From Oscarella lobularis (Eukaryota > Porifera > Homoscleromorpha > Homosclerophorida > Oscarellidae), in contig NC_089190.1 of the NCBI RefSeq assembly GCF_947507565.1, positions 186,001 to 250,000 of the forward strand: a stretch of 64,000 nucleotides of DNA. The letters are read 5' to 3'. Every line of letters starts with the position of its first letter. Position 1 is the first letter of the stretch. A program made the translations under genes and the position numbers. The notes under the pieces were generated by a model. The model was not told where the DNA came from and did no database searches. It saw only the letters and a program-made list of their open reading frames with translations. Of the stretch, positions 1 to 11,107 are shown one piece after another.

Positions 1-659
1 TCTACGTGAGCGCACAAGCCTACAGGCACTGCCTTATCGGTCGCCGTCAACGTCATCAGCGACGCAGACCTAAACGTAATCGTCGCTAAACGAATCGACT
101 CGAAATCCACAGGCACCGAAGCTAAGGCCCCTGTTCCATCCTCTTACATGGACATCTAGTACCGAATCACCGTACAGCACTGACGTTCTTTCGTCTACAG
201 TTACGAGAACAGTAGACGCCGCGAAGCTAGCTTGTGGAAAAGCAGAACGAGACACCGAACGATATCGCTTTATGTTTGACTACTCAAATACGAAAGAAAT
301 CTGTACTCGCGCCTACGGAAACTTTCAGGTCGAGAAAAGCCGACTCGATCGCCTTTTTTAATGATTTATTAATAAATTATTAGGTCGTCCGTCTGATGCA
401 TGAATTTTGTGAATGGTCGATTCCGAGTCGAAGGTGATACGCGTGAGACTGTACGACGTACAGCTGAAGATAATTTCATTGGATAAACTTGAAAGCCTAC
501 ACACGTTCCGGTGAATATGCAAAATAGAAGGAATTAATTACGTAAATATGTTTTATAGGCTTCAAGAGATTGAGGTCGTTGATTTGGCTTTTCTTTGTGC
601 ACTTGTGTCACCTGCATTAGCTCTCATGTTTTCCAATGTGATGCTTCTATTCTTATGCT
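1..659. other. No supported gene
   Basis: I find no reading frame with recognisable motifs or convincing splice structure here. The first 260 bases are open in more than one frame on both strands without a domain signature. The left arm of the large inverted repeat begins at about position 660; I could not match this outer flank to the outer flank of the other arm. Confidence 0.5.
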
Positions 660-1249
660 TTTCTCTTTTTCATTTGCTTGAAAGTCACGGGAGATTCAAA
701 GACTTTTAGGGAAACATAGTGGCATTGAAGCCAAAGCAACTATGTCTATATTCAGGTGTGTCAATAGTCAAATATTCGTTTTGATTTAATGAAAATATTT
801 AATTGATATTTAGTAGATACCTCGTCTTGCAGTTTTTGAATACACACGCAGTCTGTGTTCTCGGCGCAATGGCGACTGCTCGTTCTTCTACTTCAAGCTG
901 AATCCTATGTTAGGTATTCATATCCTTCATGTAATGTGAGATGTCGTAATAAGCATGGGCCAAACTGAAATAGAGAAGAGGGAGGACAGCTATTGATGTC
1001 TCTTTTTAGGCGCTCTTTCTGCCAGAAAGAGAAAATTATTCGTTCAGCGTGTTCACGTGCTCGATTGACCGACAGATGGATTCATTGCCATCAGAATCGT
1101 AATCGCTCGTTGCTCCAAGTACGGTGAGAGCTCTTTGCACGTGACCGGTATCGGTATCTATTTATTTACGGCCTAGTGACGTTGCGACTCTACTGAATGA
1201 CTTGTAAAGTCTAATTCAGCCTTTAATTAAGGGTTATAGTTGATAGGTG

Positions 1250-1356
1250 TGGTGTAGACGGTAAACGCACGACGTACTATGGGCCCTAACTACTACCGAA
1301 ATTGATTGAAACGGTTTCTCTCTTATGAGGTGGTGCTCTGCTCACGTTTCGAATCC
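1250..1356 (+). promoter_or_regulatory. Possible pol III A/B boxes (SINE-like)
   Basis: TGGTGTAGACG at 1250-1260 fits the A-box consensus, and GTTTCGAATCC at 1346-1356 is one base off a B box. About 85 bp separate them, too far for an ordinary intronless tRNA, and no cloverleaf is evident. The B box is kept in the other repeat arm (62590-62600, reverse strand). This suggests a tRNA-derived SINE component in the arm, but chance is not excluded. Confidence 0.3.
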
Positions 1357-1613
1357 CTCAAGTCCAAAGAGTAGTATGGTCGCTCAACAGCCTATTGTTC
1401 GGTGGTCTCGTTCTAGCACCTCTAACCGTAGAAAAACACGAGGAACAGGACAATGAGTTGTGCGTGCTTTAATTAAAATTAAGTTCAGAGAACAGGCATC
1501 TGATTATCTTGAAGTCTACCCGTGCTCCATCGCTTCGTCAAGAACCAGGATGAAAGGTACATACATCGTGTTCATTGCTTCAACTAAGCTGATATATATT
1601 TTTAGGAATTGGG

Positions 1614-1889
1614 GGTCCTGAGCACGACCCCGTTATTGAAAAACTGCTCGCGCGGGGTCCCGGGCACGACCCCGTCATCAAAAACTGCCTCGAAGGGGTC
1701 CTGGGCAAGACCCCGTCGAAACTGCCCGTGCATGAAAACGCGAGGGGAAACTCTGTGCAAATTTTTCAAATTTATTAAATAAAACATGCGTCCCTTCCCT
1801 TACAAAACCGCGAGCAGTTTTTGATGTCGGGGTCTTGCTCAGGACCCCGTTCGAGCAGTTTTTGATGACGGGGTCTTGCTCAGGACCCC
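1614..1889. repeat. Minisatellite of 20-bp palindromes
   Basis: Five near-identical 20-mers of the type GGGGTCCTGAGCAAGACCCC start at 1614, 1656, 1697, 1829 and 1870. Within each cluster they are 41-42 bp apart, and the spacer contains a run like TTTTTGATGACG. Each 20-mer is an imperfect palindrome (GGGGTC at one end, GACCCC at the other). The cluster of three and the cluster of two face each other, making a larger inverted repeat around about 1770. The same layout occurs at 62095-62373. Confidence 0.85.
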
Positions 1890-2714
1890 AAGGTAACGCC
1901 TACGCAAAAGAAATTACGACGAGCAGCTTTACCTTGCGAGGGCTTACCTGCTCATCTATTGTTTTCATTAGCACACGTCGAAGACTCTACAGCAAACATT
2001 AGAATTAAAACACAAAGCTGTTTAAATTATAAAAATAACGATTGTTTCTTTGCTATTTTGCAAAGAAAGAAGTTAGTTAGCTGGAAAATACGGCGTCGTG
2101 AATGTCCATCGCTCAAGACGGCACTAGAATTTCAAAACTATTTAACTGATGCAGAAACCATAGAAATATCTCTATGCCTACGAGCATAAACATCTTTTGG
2201 CCAAATTGCATGACGACATCACCGAAGTGTACAGGTAACAGAGAGAAGCTGAGTGGGCCGAAGTCGACACCTGAGAACTAAACAACTTGGTTCGCGTACG
2301 AAAAAGTTTGTTTTCCACAACGGTTTGCCCTTGTCCTGTGCCTGTGTATCGGGAAGTTTATCGTGTGGGGGCGGAGCTCTTACCTAGTGTAATTCCTCGA
2401 CTCCTTTCGACAATTGTTGCCCCTTTTCTGCGTTGACCAATCTAAACGTGCGTGAAACAAACGAGGAATCGTAGAAATAAAAGAATAAAGCCTTACTTTC
2501 TCCTTTATGCTTTTTATCCGGATCGCGTGGTATTTCGAGATGTCATATCTAAGAGATTATTTACAAAAGAAAATTAAAAATTGAAATAAGCACCCAAACT
2601 AAAACAATGAGAGCAAAATGTTGGTACAAGGAAGCGTTATTGGCTGTGGCCTCATCTAAGACACGTTATCTTATAATAAAATTTAGAGATGAATTTTTCT
2701 CGTAAAGCTGTTTG

Positions 2715-2887
2715 GTTACTCGTGTCGACGAGGAGAATAGGCCGCTTTTGCCGCTAAAATAAGAGGTCTCCTTGAGGGGTCCGTCGTTGGAATTTCGTTA
2801 TTTACTCGTGACGACGAGGAGAATGAACGTCGTTTGCTGCTGAGATGAGGGGTCCCCATGAGGGGTCCCCAGTTGCGATTTCGTTAC
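2715..2887. repeat. Direct duplication of about 85 bp
   Basis: Two adjacent units (about 2715-2799 and 2803-2887) share the order TTACTCGTG, CGACGAGGAGAAT, a GAGGGGTCC-type motif and ATTTCGTTA. They differ at scattered positions. No coding function is visible. Confidence 0.7.
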
Positions 2888-4620
2888 AGCGAAAGAAAAT
2901 AGCTCGACGCGCTTTCTCTACCTTCAATAGAAGACGACAAAGCGATAGAAAGAGAAGAAGAAGCGGCGTACGTCTATATTATTCTAAGTAATCAATGCGC
3001 AAGTAAGAGAGAACACCCGACGAAAAGTGGTAAGATACAAAGGAAAACGGTCCTATAGACTTATTTATAGTAAGCGTTCGACGCGGGATTACCTAACGAA
3101 CTGAGGAGGCGGAATCGGTTGCGCAACTGTGCGCAAATAAACGTGAGTGAGTTTCTGAGAACGCGAAGCGCTTTCTGCCTGAGAAGGGCATTCGCTGCTG
3201 CTAGAAACAAAAGGACGAACTAACGTGAAAATTTTCAAACAGACGACAAATAAATTAAACTAAATTCAATTACTATGGAGTCTTATTTCTTTATTAAATA
3301 TGTAATTGAAACTCGTTTAGAATCAATAACGTACCTAAGACTCTGCACTACACAAACCTCGTGACGTCTTTTTCGGAAATACTTATAGTCAACTTGATTG
3401 AGCCAAAAACCAAGACTGTACACTAGAAGTAAGCAAAACTGGCTGAATTAGTGTAATGCATTCAAGCATGACAACGATGTGCAGATGTCGTCTGATTTGA
3501 TTTATAGTCATCATTTCTCCAGTTTGATAGTCGTGACGACACGTTTCTAAATGATGGAAAAGATAAGACCACGTGAACAAGATACGAGAATAATAAAGTA
3601 CATGACATCTACAAAACATTAACATCACATATACAACGTAAAGTCAATTTCGTACTGCGAGCAACTGAATCCCATTGTTTCATAATAAAAGATGTAGAAT
3701 CGGAAAAAAAACACAGATATTCTAAAATCTTCACCTCGCGGATATCCAACCTACTAAACGCGTTAGATCGACTCTAATTTGCTGGGAAAAGAGCCTCGCG
3801 TGGTCAAATGGCTCGTGCGAGTCGAAATTCGCGAAGAAAAGAACCATAATTGTTTCGGGGACCCAAAGCGTACCTGTTCGTCTTTTTGCGCCGTTTTTTC
3901 GAACTTCAACGTGAGCTATTGATCGCATCGCGCTTCGGAGTTGCATATCGCTGCGAAGAAACGAGGCGAAAGTGATCCGCGAAGGCCGCGTGGAGAGATC
4001 GCCTTTTCTATCGCGACAAACGGGCTCCCAATCGCTTAGACGCTTACTGAACGCCGTCCCTTGCATTCTTCCTAAGCTTCGAAGACGTCGTTGTCGCCGA
4101 AATCGCCCGTTTTCGTCTTCTACGCCACTCTTCGTTGCTTCTTCGAGATCACGTGTTCGGTTCCTGATGTCCCGTTCGAGGACAAGACCGCGAAAGCCGA
4201 TCTACGATAATAACCGAAAGGTAAGAAGAGAAGCTGTGTGGAAAAGAAAAGGCGAACACACGAAGAATCATCCACCATCTTGAACTCGGGGCAAGAAAGC
4301 TTACGTCATTCATTGCCAGAAAAAATCAGGACGCCAAATATAGTCAAACCGGTATTGGAACCGGTTTCTATTTTCGCACCTATTCAGAGAAACCAATGCG
4401 GGCGCTAAATGAATCCACGTGACCTTCAGGGACCAATGAGAGCATTGGCCATTGGGTGGGGCTACGAGTCGTTCGCTTAGCCAGTAAGATCGGAAGCGAC
4501 GACTTTACTCAGATCAGCGGTAGAGTCTATCTTTTGCTAAGCCAGCGTTCCTTCATGAAACTCTACTGCCTTGTTGCGCAAACGAATCTGATAGAGAAAA
4601 TTTTACCGCAGATGACATTA
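2888..4620. other. Intergenic, no supported gene
   Basis: Open frames of 60-110 codons occur on both strands around 3731-4283, but they overlap each other, are arginine-rich and show no domain, signal peptide or splice pattern I recognise. The GC-rich part around 3900-4300 could be a promoter. An inverted AACCGGT pair near 4350-4370 flanks a very short spacer. Confidence 0.45.
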
Positions 4621-4621
4621 A

Positions 4622-5290
4622 AAAATTCGGAGCAAATTTCGTAACGCTGCTACCTCAAAAATCAAACCAATTTTCCAACTCATCAAAATCGTTTCTCAAT
4701 CTCTATATGATATCGGACGTTGCAATGAGTCGAACAAGTTTCTTTTGAACACTCTGAAAACGATCACGAATCATCAGGAAATCGACAGTGAAGACAACAC
4801 TGACGTCCAGCCGTGGAACACCTCTCCCCTGATCATAACACCCAAGGAGCTTCGGATTGCCTGTAAACAGAATCACCATCAATTCGCAGACCTACCTGTG
4901 GTAGCCCCTGTGGTATAACTAGACTTTATTCTCTAGGTGTCGTGTCACCAACTGGCCGAATCGTTTAACTTCAACACGTCCGCATTCGAACGACTTGTCA
5001 CCAACGGCTATCCTCCTGACCTCACGTCACTCTGCAAGAACAGAGAAGAATGAGGAAAGAGTTCCTACCGCTCCTAAAGCCATTTTATCCCGGTCTCAAA
5101 AGCTCACCCGAAGTAAGAACATAGGTTTAAAATAAGAACATACAATTACGTAACGTAAAAAATCAGGTTGAACATATTCAGCTTTGTCAGTTTCTCCCAG
5201 AAAACCTTTTCTTCTGGTCATACCATTCACAATACGAAAATCGAAGAGGCGGAAGCTTTAGCAACACATTAGAAGCCGAAAGTGTGAAGC
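4622..5290 (+). pseudogene. Broken gene of unknown function
   Basis: Three coding-like blocks read on the plus strand. The first (about 4650-4904) is open for more than 80 codons. A 36-39 bp GT..AG intron leads to a second block, 4940-5115, which changes frame once near 5050 before a GTAAG donor at about 5116. The third (from about 5165) continues to about 5290, where plus-strand sense stops and a minus-strand Ig exon copy begins. I recognise no family. The frame change and abrupt end suggest a truncated, decayed gene, cut where the gene A duplication unit was joined to it. Confidence 0.35.
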
Positions 5291-5292
5291 AG

Positions 5293-5998
5293 TTAATACT
5301 GTTCTTGGGCGAGCGCGGTCTCGCATCGCCGCTCGGCACACGTACTCTCTCTTGTCGCCTCGTCGAAGTCTTGTCAATTGAAGTCGATTAACCGTGATGA
5401 TGCTGTTGTCCGGCAACGGAACGTCGGAATCGCGGGCCCATGTAAAAGTCTTCGCCGTGCCTGAGGTAACAGCACAAGTAAGCGAAACGCTTTCGCCTAG
5501 ATCCTTCGCCGACAACGCGGGCATCACAGCAAGGCAAAGGACGTGCACGTGAGTCATTAGTGGAGTCTGGAGACGGAGTCATAGAAAAGAGTTTAAGTTT
5601 ACCTCTCGCTTCGACAGTGCCATTATTTGAATCGATGATGGAACAGATATACTTGCCGCGCTTTGAAAAAGTTACGCTGAAAAAGAGGAGACTGGATAGA
5701 GTGCAGAAAACAGATTTGCTTCCGGCTGTCGTCCAACCGAAGGCGAACGGCGGGGCTCCGCCTAAAAAAATGGGTGTCGACTTCCGACGTTGACGGTGGC
5801 ATTCGACGGCAGAACGACAACGCTAAGGAATTTGCGACGCAAAGGTCTGGTACGATCAGACTGGTCGTCGTAAGTGTACAGACTTCACCGGCACCAGTGC
5901 ACGTCGCTGGAGATTGAGCCTTTTTGCTTGGTGTGAGAACTTCTGTTAGTTCAACTGTAGGAGTGCCGCCAACGTCGAACCCTCTGTGGAGAAAAACA
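5293..5998 (-). pseudogene. Decayed Ig-domain exons 3' of gene A
   Basis: The part at 5293-5557 is clearly a copy of the Ig exon at 15029-15264 of gene B. It keeps the DLGESVSLTC strand, a W, and the RLQLTRLRRGD..YVCRA strand, but its 3' half has drifted. Upstream, at about 5590-5830, a second Ig-like exon is readable only by changing frame at a run of seven T (about 5766-5772). A GTAAAC donor at about 5599 lies between the two. I could not connect these exons in phase with the vWA exon ending at 6093. They look like the degraded 3' end of gene A, although an assembly error in the T run could explain part of this. Confidence 0.55.
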
Positions 5999-6092
5999 AG
6001 AATACAAGATCCATCAAAATACGCGAGAACATATCAGCAGAAAGTTGAAGTAGGCTACAAATTCTAATCCAAGGTCCCTTTGCCTATCTTAC

Positions 6093-9000
6093 CGTATATT
6101 GTGGACATGTCGCTGCGTAAACGCGAATGCAATCGAGAGCGTCCGAAAAACTGCAAACGCAACGGTAGCACGTCAAAAACCGACGGCCAATCATCTCGAC
6201 GCTAAGGTCAATGAAAGCCTTCGTGAACGCTGTCGCCGTATTTCCCTCGCGTCGCAACCGAGACAAATCCCACGCAGCGCCCTTTGTCTCAAACGCCAAC
6301 GCAACGTAATGCTCAATCGTATTTCCCGTGGTCTGAACGAGCTGGAAACCCCGATCAAGATAATAGTCGGCCTTCTTCGACACAAACGCCGTCCCGTTGT
6401 AATAGACCCCAAAAGCGCGTTCGCCGTCCTTGACGAACTTCTGCTTGAGAATAGCATTGAGAGTTATATTCCGTCTTTGCAGCCAACCCCTCACGCCCTC
6501 GTACGACAAATCTCGATTATATACATCGCGATCCTCATCCGTTAGGAGGATAAATTGCACAACGCATTGGCGCCGAAACGGATACGATTCCAAAGCTAGG
6601 CGTATTGCTTCGTAGCCGTCCTCAATACTTCCACTTAAGGTCAATTTTTTAACAGCATCGGAAAATTCATCCGCTGATCCCATGATACCGTCTCCAACCG
6701 GGATGACCACATGGTAGTCTTGCCCTGGGACGTTGCGCGCAAAACCGAATAATCCGTAGCGATTTCGATTTGTTTCGCCCACGCCCACGCCCTTCCTACG
6801 AAGACTTTCTTCCAGTAGAGGAATCGTCGATTTCAGCCATTCGTGTTCCCTTCGCATTGAAGCGGATTCGTCAACAATGACGACTATGTCCATACATCCC
6901 CCTAAAACGTTTTTATCGTTGATGTTGCGACCAACTTCTTTGAAGTAGACTTTGCCGCGGGGAATGATTCTTTTGATGTCGGCGTCTTGGCAACCTTGCT
7001 TGACCGGGTCGACTGTTAAAGCGACTACATGTATTTGCGTTGACGTTGTATGAGTTGTCATAGGAGACGTTGGCGTGGACGTTTCTACGCCACGAGAAGT
7101 TTTCTTTTGATTTGGGGTAAGAGTTTCTGTAGTTATAGGAGAAGTCGTTGAAGTTGAAGTCATTTCACCTGGGGTACGAGTTTCTGTAGTTGTTATCGGA
7201 ATTGTTGGGGATGCAGTCTCGTCTCTTGGCGTGGAAGTTAGAGTACCTCTGCTTGCCGTGGATATTGGAGCCGCAGTAACTGGGATCGATGTCTCTTCGC
7301 TTGTGGTATTCGGAGTCGCAGCCGCTGTGGCGAAAGGCGCCGGTATCGTCGCCGTTAAAACCGGCAAAAGCGACGGGGCGGCAAAAGAAAAATCTGAAAC
7401 AGAAAGTTTTCTTCAATTAGAGAACAACTAACTTTGACGAGGTTAACTTTGACATGGTTAACGATATACCTTTGCACGCTTTTGGCGTTAGAACTAGCAC
7501 CTTTACGCATTCAGGGTAGCCGTCATTGCAAGCACACCTCTCACACGTCACATTCAACGGCGTGATGATCTCCCGCACTTTGACGCTGACGAAAGCGTTC
7601 GTAAACGCAGCCCGACTATCGCTATTGCCACGACGCACATAATCCAAATCCCACGCGCCGCCGCCCGACGCAAACGCCAAGACAACATAATCTACAAACG
7701 TCGTCTCGTATCCGGAATCCTCCTGCGGCACACCGGTGTCATAAATCCGCTCGTCGACGCCGTACGCTCGTCGATTAACGTCCAAGCCGAAAACGCGGGT
7801 TTCGTCGCCGGCTTCGAACGTGACAAATCGATGGTTGACTACTACGTTGAGAATGACGCCGCTTTGCTTGAGAGCGCGTCGAGTTGATTCGAAAGTCAAA
7901 AAAGAATTGATAGTATCTCGCGCTTCGTCGCTGACGAGAATGAACTGTCGCGCCGCTTCCGATCGAAACGCGAAGCTCTTCAAAGCGACGTCGATTGCCG
8001 AATAGCCGTCCTCTTTGTTTCCGCGTTTGATAAGTTTATCGACAGCGGCGGCGAGCTGCGACGGCGATCCGAACGGGTCCGACTCGGCGCCGAGGTGAAG
8101 AATTCGACCGAGAGTGCCGACGAATGGATTAGCGAATCCTACGAGGCCGTAGCGATTCGGTGACTCGTCGGAGCCGATGCCGGCGGCAACGAAATTTTGT
8201 TCGAGTGTTCTTACCATTTCTTTTATCCAATAGTGTTCCGGTTCCATAGAACGTGATTCGTCGACAATGAAAATGACGTCGACCGTTGCTCGTGATATTG
8301 TATGCGCAGTCGGCGTGCCGACGGAGAAGACAGCATTCTTTTCGCCGTGAACCACATTCGCGCCGCCAATGGAGCAATTCCCTTCATTAAAATAACAGTT
8401 AATTAAAACAGGATTTAATAATCGATTTTCATTTTGTACTAGAGACAACTTGAAGAGAAGCCGTTGCTGTTGCATTGTTTCCAGCGTTGACAGCAGTAAC
8501 AAGAAATTGTAGGTTTTCCGTCGCTAACTGAACATAAGCCGTTTGTCCCTTTTCACCTTCGATGATGACGTGAGATGGCAAAGGAGTGCCGTCGAACAAA
8601 GTCCACCTAAACTTCGCACTACGTACATTCGAGAGGGCAGTGAAACGAACGGACTGGCCGCTGCTGACTTCGCGACGAAAAGGCTCCACTCGGACATGAA
8701 CTAAAACCGAAATAAAATTTTTATTTATTTATCTGCTGAAATAGTCTCTTGCCCAGTCGAACGATCAGCGTTGCGATCGCTGTTATTGTTTTGTTCCCGC
8801 GCGTGACGACAGCTTCAAAGACAAGACTTTCCGTGGCGAATGGAACATGAATGGTTACCCCGTCGACGACGACGTAATGCGGAAGCGGAAGCCCGCCAAA
8901 AAAGAACCACGACACGGAATAACCGATTGTTCCAAGTACACTGAAACTTGCTGGTTCGCCGTAAAAGACTTCAAGGATGCATGGCCGAATGAATCCGATC

Positions 9001-11107
9001 CCGCTTCCTACTAAAGAGACATAAATAATTGATTGATTAAGTATAGAGTAGGCCCCCTCGATTAACCAAACCATAATGTTTTATGAGGTGTTTGGATACT
9101 AAAATTTCAGATAATAAAGGATACAGCAGACATCGAACGTATAGTTCGAAAGTAGTAATTTTAGAAAGTTGTCGTCATTTTAAACTGTACGACGTCATTC
9201 AAGAAGAGCGCCCTATTGAAAGGAATCAAGAGACTTAAAAAATCGTAGCTTCGAATACATAAGGTTTGGATGATTGAGGACCGATCGTACGAGAAAATTC
9301 ATCCTATACCTGAATGGACTGTTTTCTCCACTGTTCCTAGTCTGTTGCTGGCGCTGCAGGTAAGGTTGACTTCTTCGTCTGACAGCGGCATCGTCAGAGT
9401 CGCTACGGTTCTGTTCATCGAATAAATGACTTCGTAATTCGCGGACGAAACGTCGTCCCTGCCGTCGACGGACCATCCAAAGTCGGCTGGAGCCGGAAGG
9501 CGACTCGTAAAAAGTTGGCATACAAATACAACGCCGTCGCTTGATTCGTTGTCGAGGCGCTTGATAAAAACACTGAGAGGCGCATCTAAGAAAAAATAAT
9601 TAAATATTTATTTTTGAAATAGTTTATATTTTGCCTGGTCGAACTTCCAGCGTTGAGGAGGACGTCAGCGTTAGCACGTTTTCAGACGTCACAGTGACAG
9701 CAAAGGAAATCGTCTCTTGAGCAGACATAATGCTAATCGTTTCGTTCATCGTTCCACTGACCGAAACGTAAGAAGGAAGCCGATCGCCATCAAGGAGTCG
9801 CCACGACACAAAAATTCCGCTGACAATCGGACTGATTTCGACATGAAATTGAGCCGATTCGCCAAAGTTGACGATCTGTACAATAGCCGGTAAAATCGAA
9901 ACTGAGAGAGGAACTAAAGAAAAGATACGTGAATGTACTACGTGCGTGTTCTTTTCCGTACCTGCGATGAGTTTTCTCGCTCCTTCCACTTTCCCTAATC
10001 TGTTACTAGCACTGCAAAGAAACATATCATTTCTCGCTGCCCTATTAACGGTTAGCGTCGCCACGGTGCCGCCCACTGTGTAGACGACTTGAGCGTTGGA
10101 CGGAAGAGTGCTGCCGTTGCCCAATGTCCAACCGAAATTAGACGCCGGAGAACCCGTTAGCCGGCAAACAAGTACGACTTTGCTCTTGGACAGAACGCGA
10201 ACATCGTTCACTGGCGAAATGGTAATTCCAAGAAGACGAGCTAAGAAATAAAAATTAAAAAGAATATTTTAATTAAATGATTATAAATACGCTGATTGAT
10301 TCTGCATTTTTTCCCAGTCCACCCGCTCGCGCATATTCGCTTGCCCGTCGTTTCGTTGCAGCTGTAGTGACCGTTTGAATCAGAGTCGTGAGGCGTACAC
10401 GACACTGAGCAGTCTCCAAAGAAGTTCGGTTTGCATTGAACGCGCCACTTCAAATCTAAGCGCTTGCGAAACTTTCCCCTCATTGTCTCATTCGTCCACG
10501 AGGATGAGATAGTCGCATTTGCAAAGCGTGCTTTTAAAACGTCAACTAAATCGTCCCCACTACATCTGTCTCGATCCCAAATGGAAATCTTCAAAGCGAA
10601 CGAATTCTAAACATCAATAATTAGTACCAACTATCAGTTCGAAATATATTCACGACCTTCCACGCTCCATTAAAACTAATTCGAAAGGGGTTGTCGAGAG
10701 AATTTCCAAGAGCATATTTGCTAATTGGAAAAGAGTAACGATCGCCGAATTTGCCCGTCTTGCGCGTCTTCACGCAATCGCTAACATCGCTAATCAGCGG
10801 ATCATAGTCGCGATAGCAGATGATGAAATAGTTGTCACAGTCATTCAAGCAATTGACGGAGGGCACTGAGTCGCAGCAGCGACCGTTCTTAATCTTGCTC
10901 GCAGAATTCTTGTATTTGACCAATTGAATTTCTAAAGTTCCGTCGGACTAAAAAACACCTCGATTACAAAAACAATCGCAAAAATTTTGTTTTTTTGTAT
11001 GAGGAATAACAAACAACATTTCTAGTAACACGAACCTCAACAACACCAACGGACGAGAGAAAGAGAACAAAGAGAATCCTAGCTGATTGACGAAAGATCA
11101 CTGGCAT
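6093..11107 (-). CDS. Gene A: MNNL/DSL, Ig-like and double-vWA secreted protein
   Basis: Exons 5' to 3': 11036-11107, 10657-10947, 10291-10606, 9962-10240, 9635-9913, 9310-9585, 8753-9010, 8440-8700, 7470-8381, 6093-7393. Exon 1 is a 24-residue signal peptide starting at MPVIF. Exons 2-3 carry an MNNL (C2-type) domain ending in a SFALKISIWD strand, then a six-cysteine DSL domain beginning WRVQCKPNFFGDC, as in Delta/Jagged. Five Ig-like exons follow, nearly all phase 1 to phase 1. Exon 9 is a vWA domain (FIVDESRS). Exon 10 has a Thr/Ser/Pro-rich linker and a second vWA (VIVDESAS), then a cysteine cluster. Both vWA domains keep DxSxS, but the usual MIDAS threonine position is not obvious. No transmembrane helix is seen. 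It is a tandem paralogue of gene B, and its 3' end is unresolved beyond 6093. A role in matrix, adhesion or Notch signalling is inference only. Confidence 0.75.

Larger units (their letters stand above)
660..2557 (+). repeat. Left arm of a large inverted repeat
   Basis: This stretch matches the reverse complement of about 61276-63325 almost end to end. The match continues through the segment near 721-760, the region near 960-1040, the palindromic minisatellite at 1614-1889 and the block near 2460-2557. By eye the arms differ by scattered substitutions and small indels (perhaps 15-20 percent), so the duplication is not recent. No transposase or long intact frame is visible. A short stretch near 2130-2175 reads FQNYLTDAETIEISL, and the same 15 residues read from the other arm, so a remnant of coding sequence is possible. 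It could be two copies of one dispersed repeat family lying head to head, or the two ends of one rearranged segment. Confidence 0.85.

Noticed and set aside
1246-1360. Functional tRNA gene
   Set aside because: A and B boxes are present, but their spacing is too long and no acceptor stem or anticodon arm could be formed.
1602-1787. Minus-strand frame of 61 codons across the minisatellite
   Set aside because: It only translates the palindromic repeat array; the other arm reads in a different frame there.
3731-4283. Overlapping open frames of about 100 codons on both strands
   Set aside because: Arginine-rich, mutually overlapping, and without domains or splice signals; typical of GC-rich non-coding DNA.
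6099-6545. Plus-strand frame of 148 codons opposite the second vWA of gene A
   Set aside because: Shadow of the real minus-strand exon.
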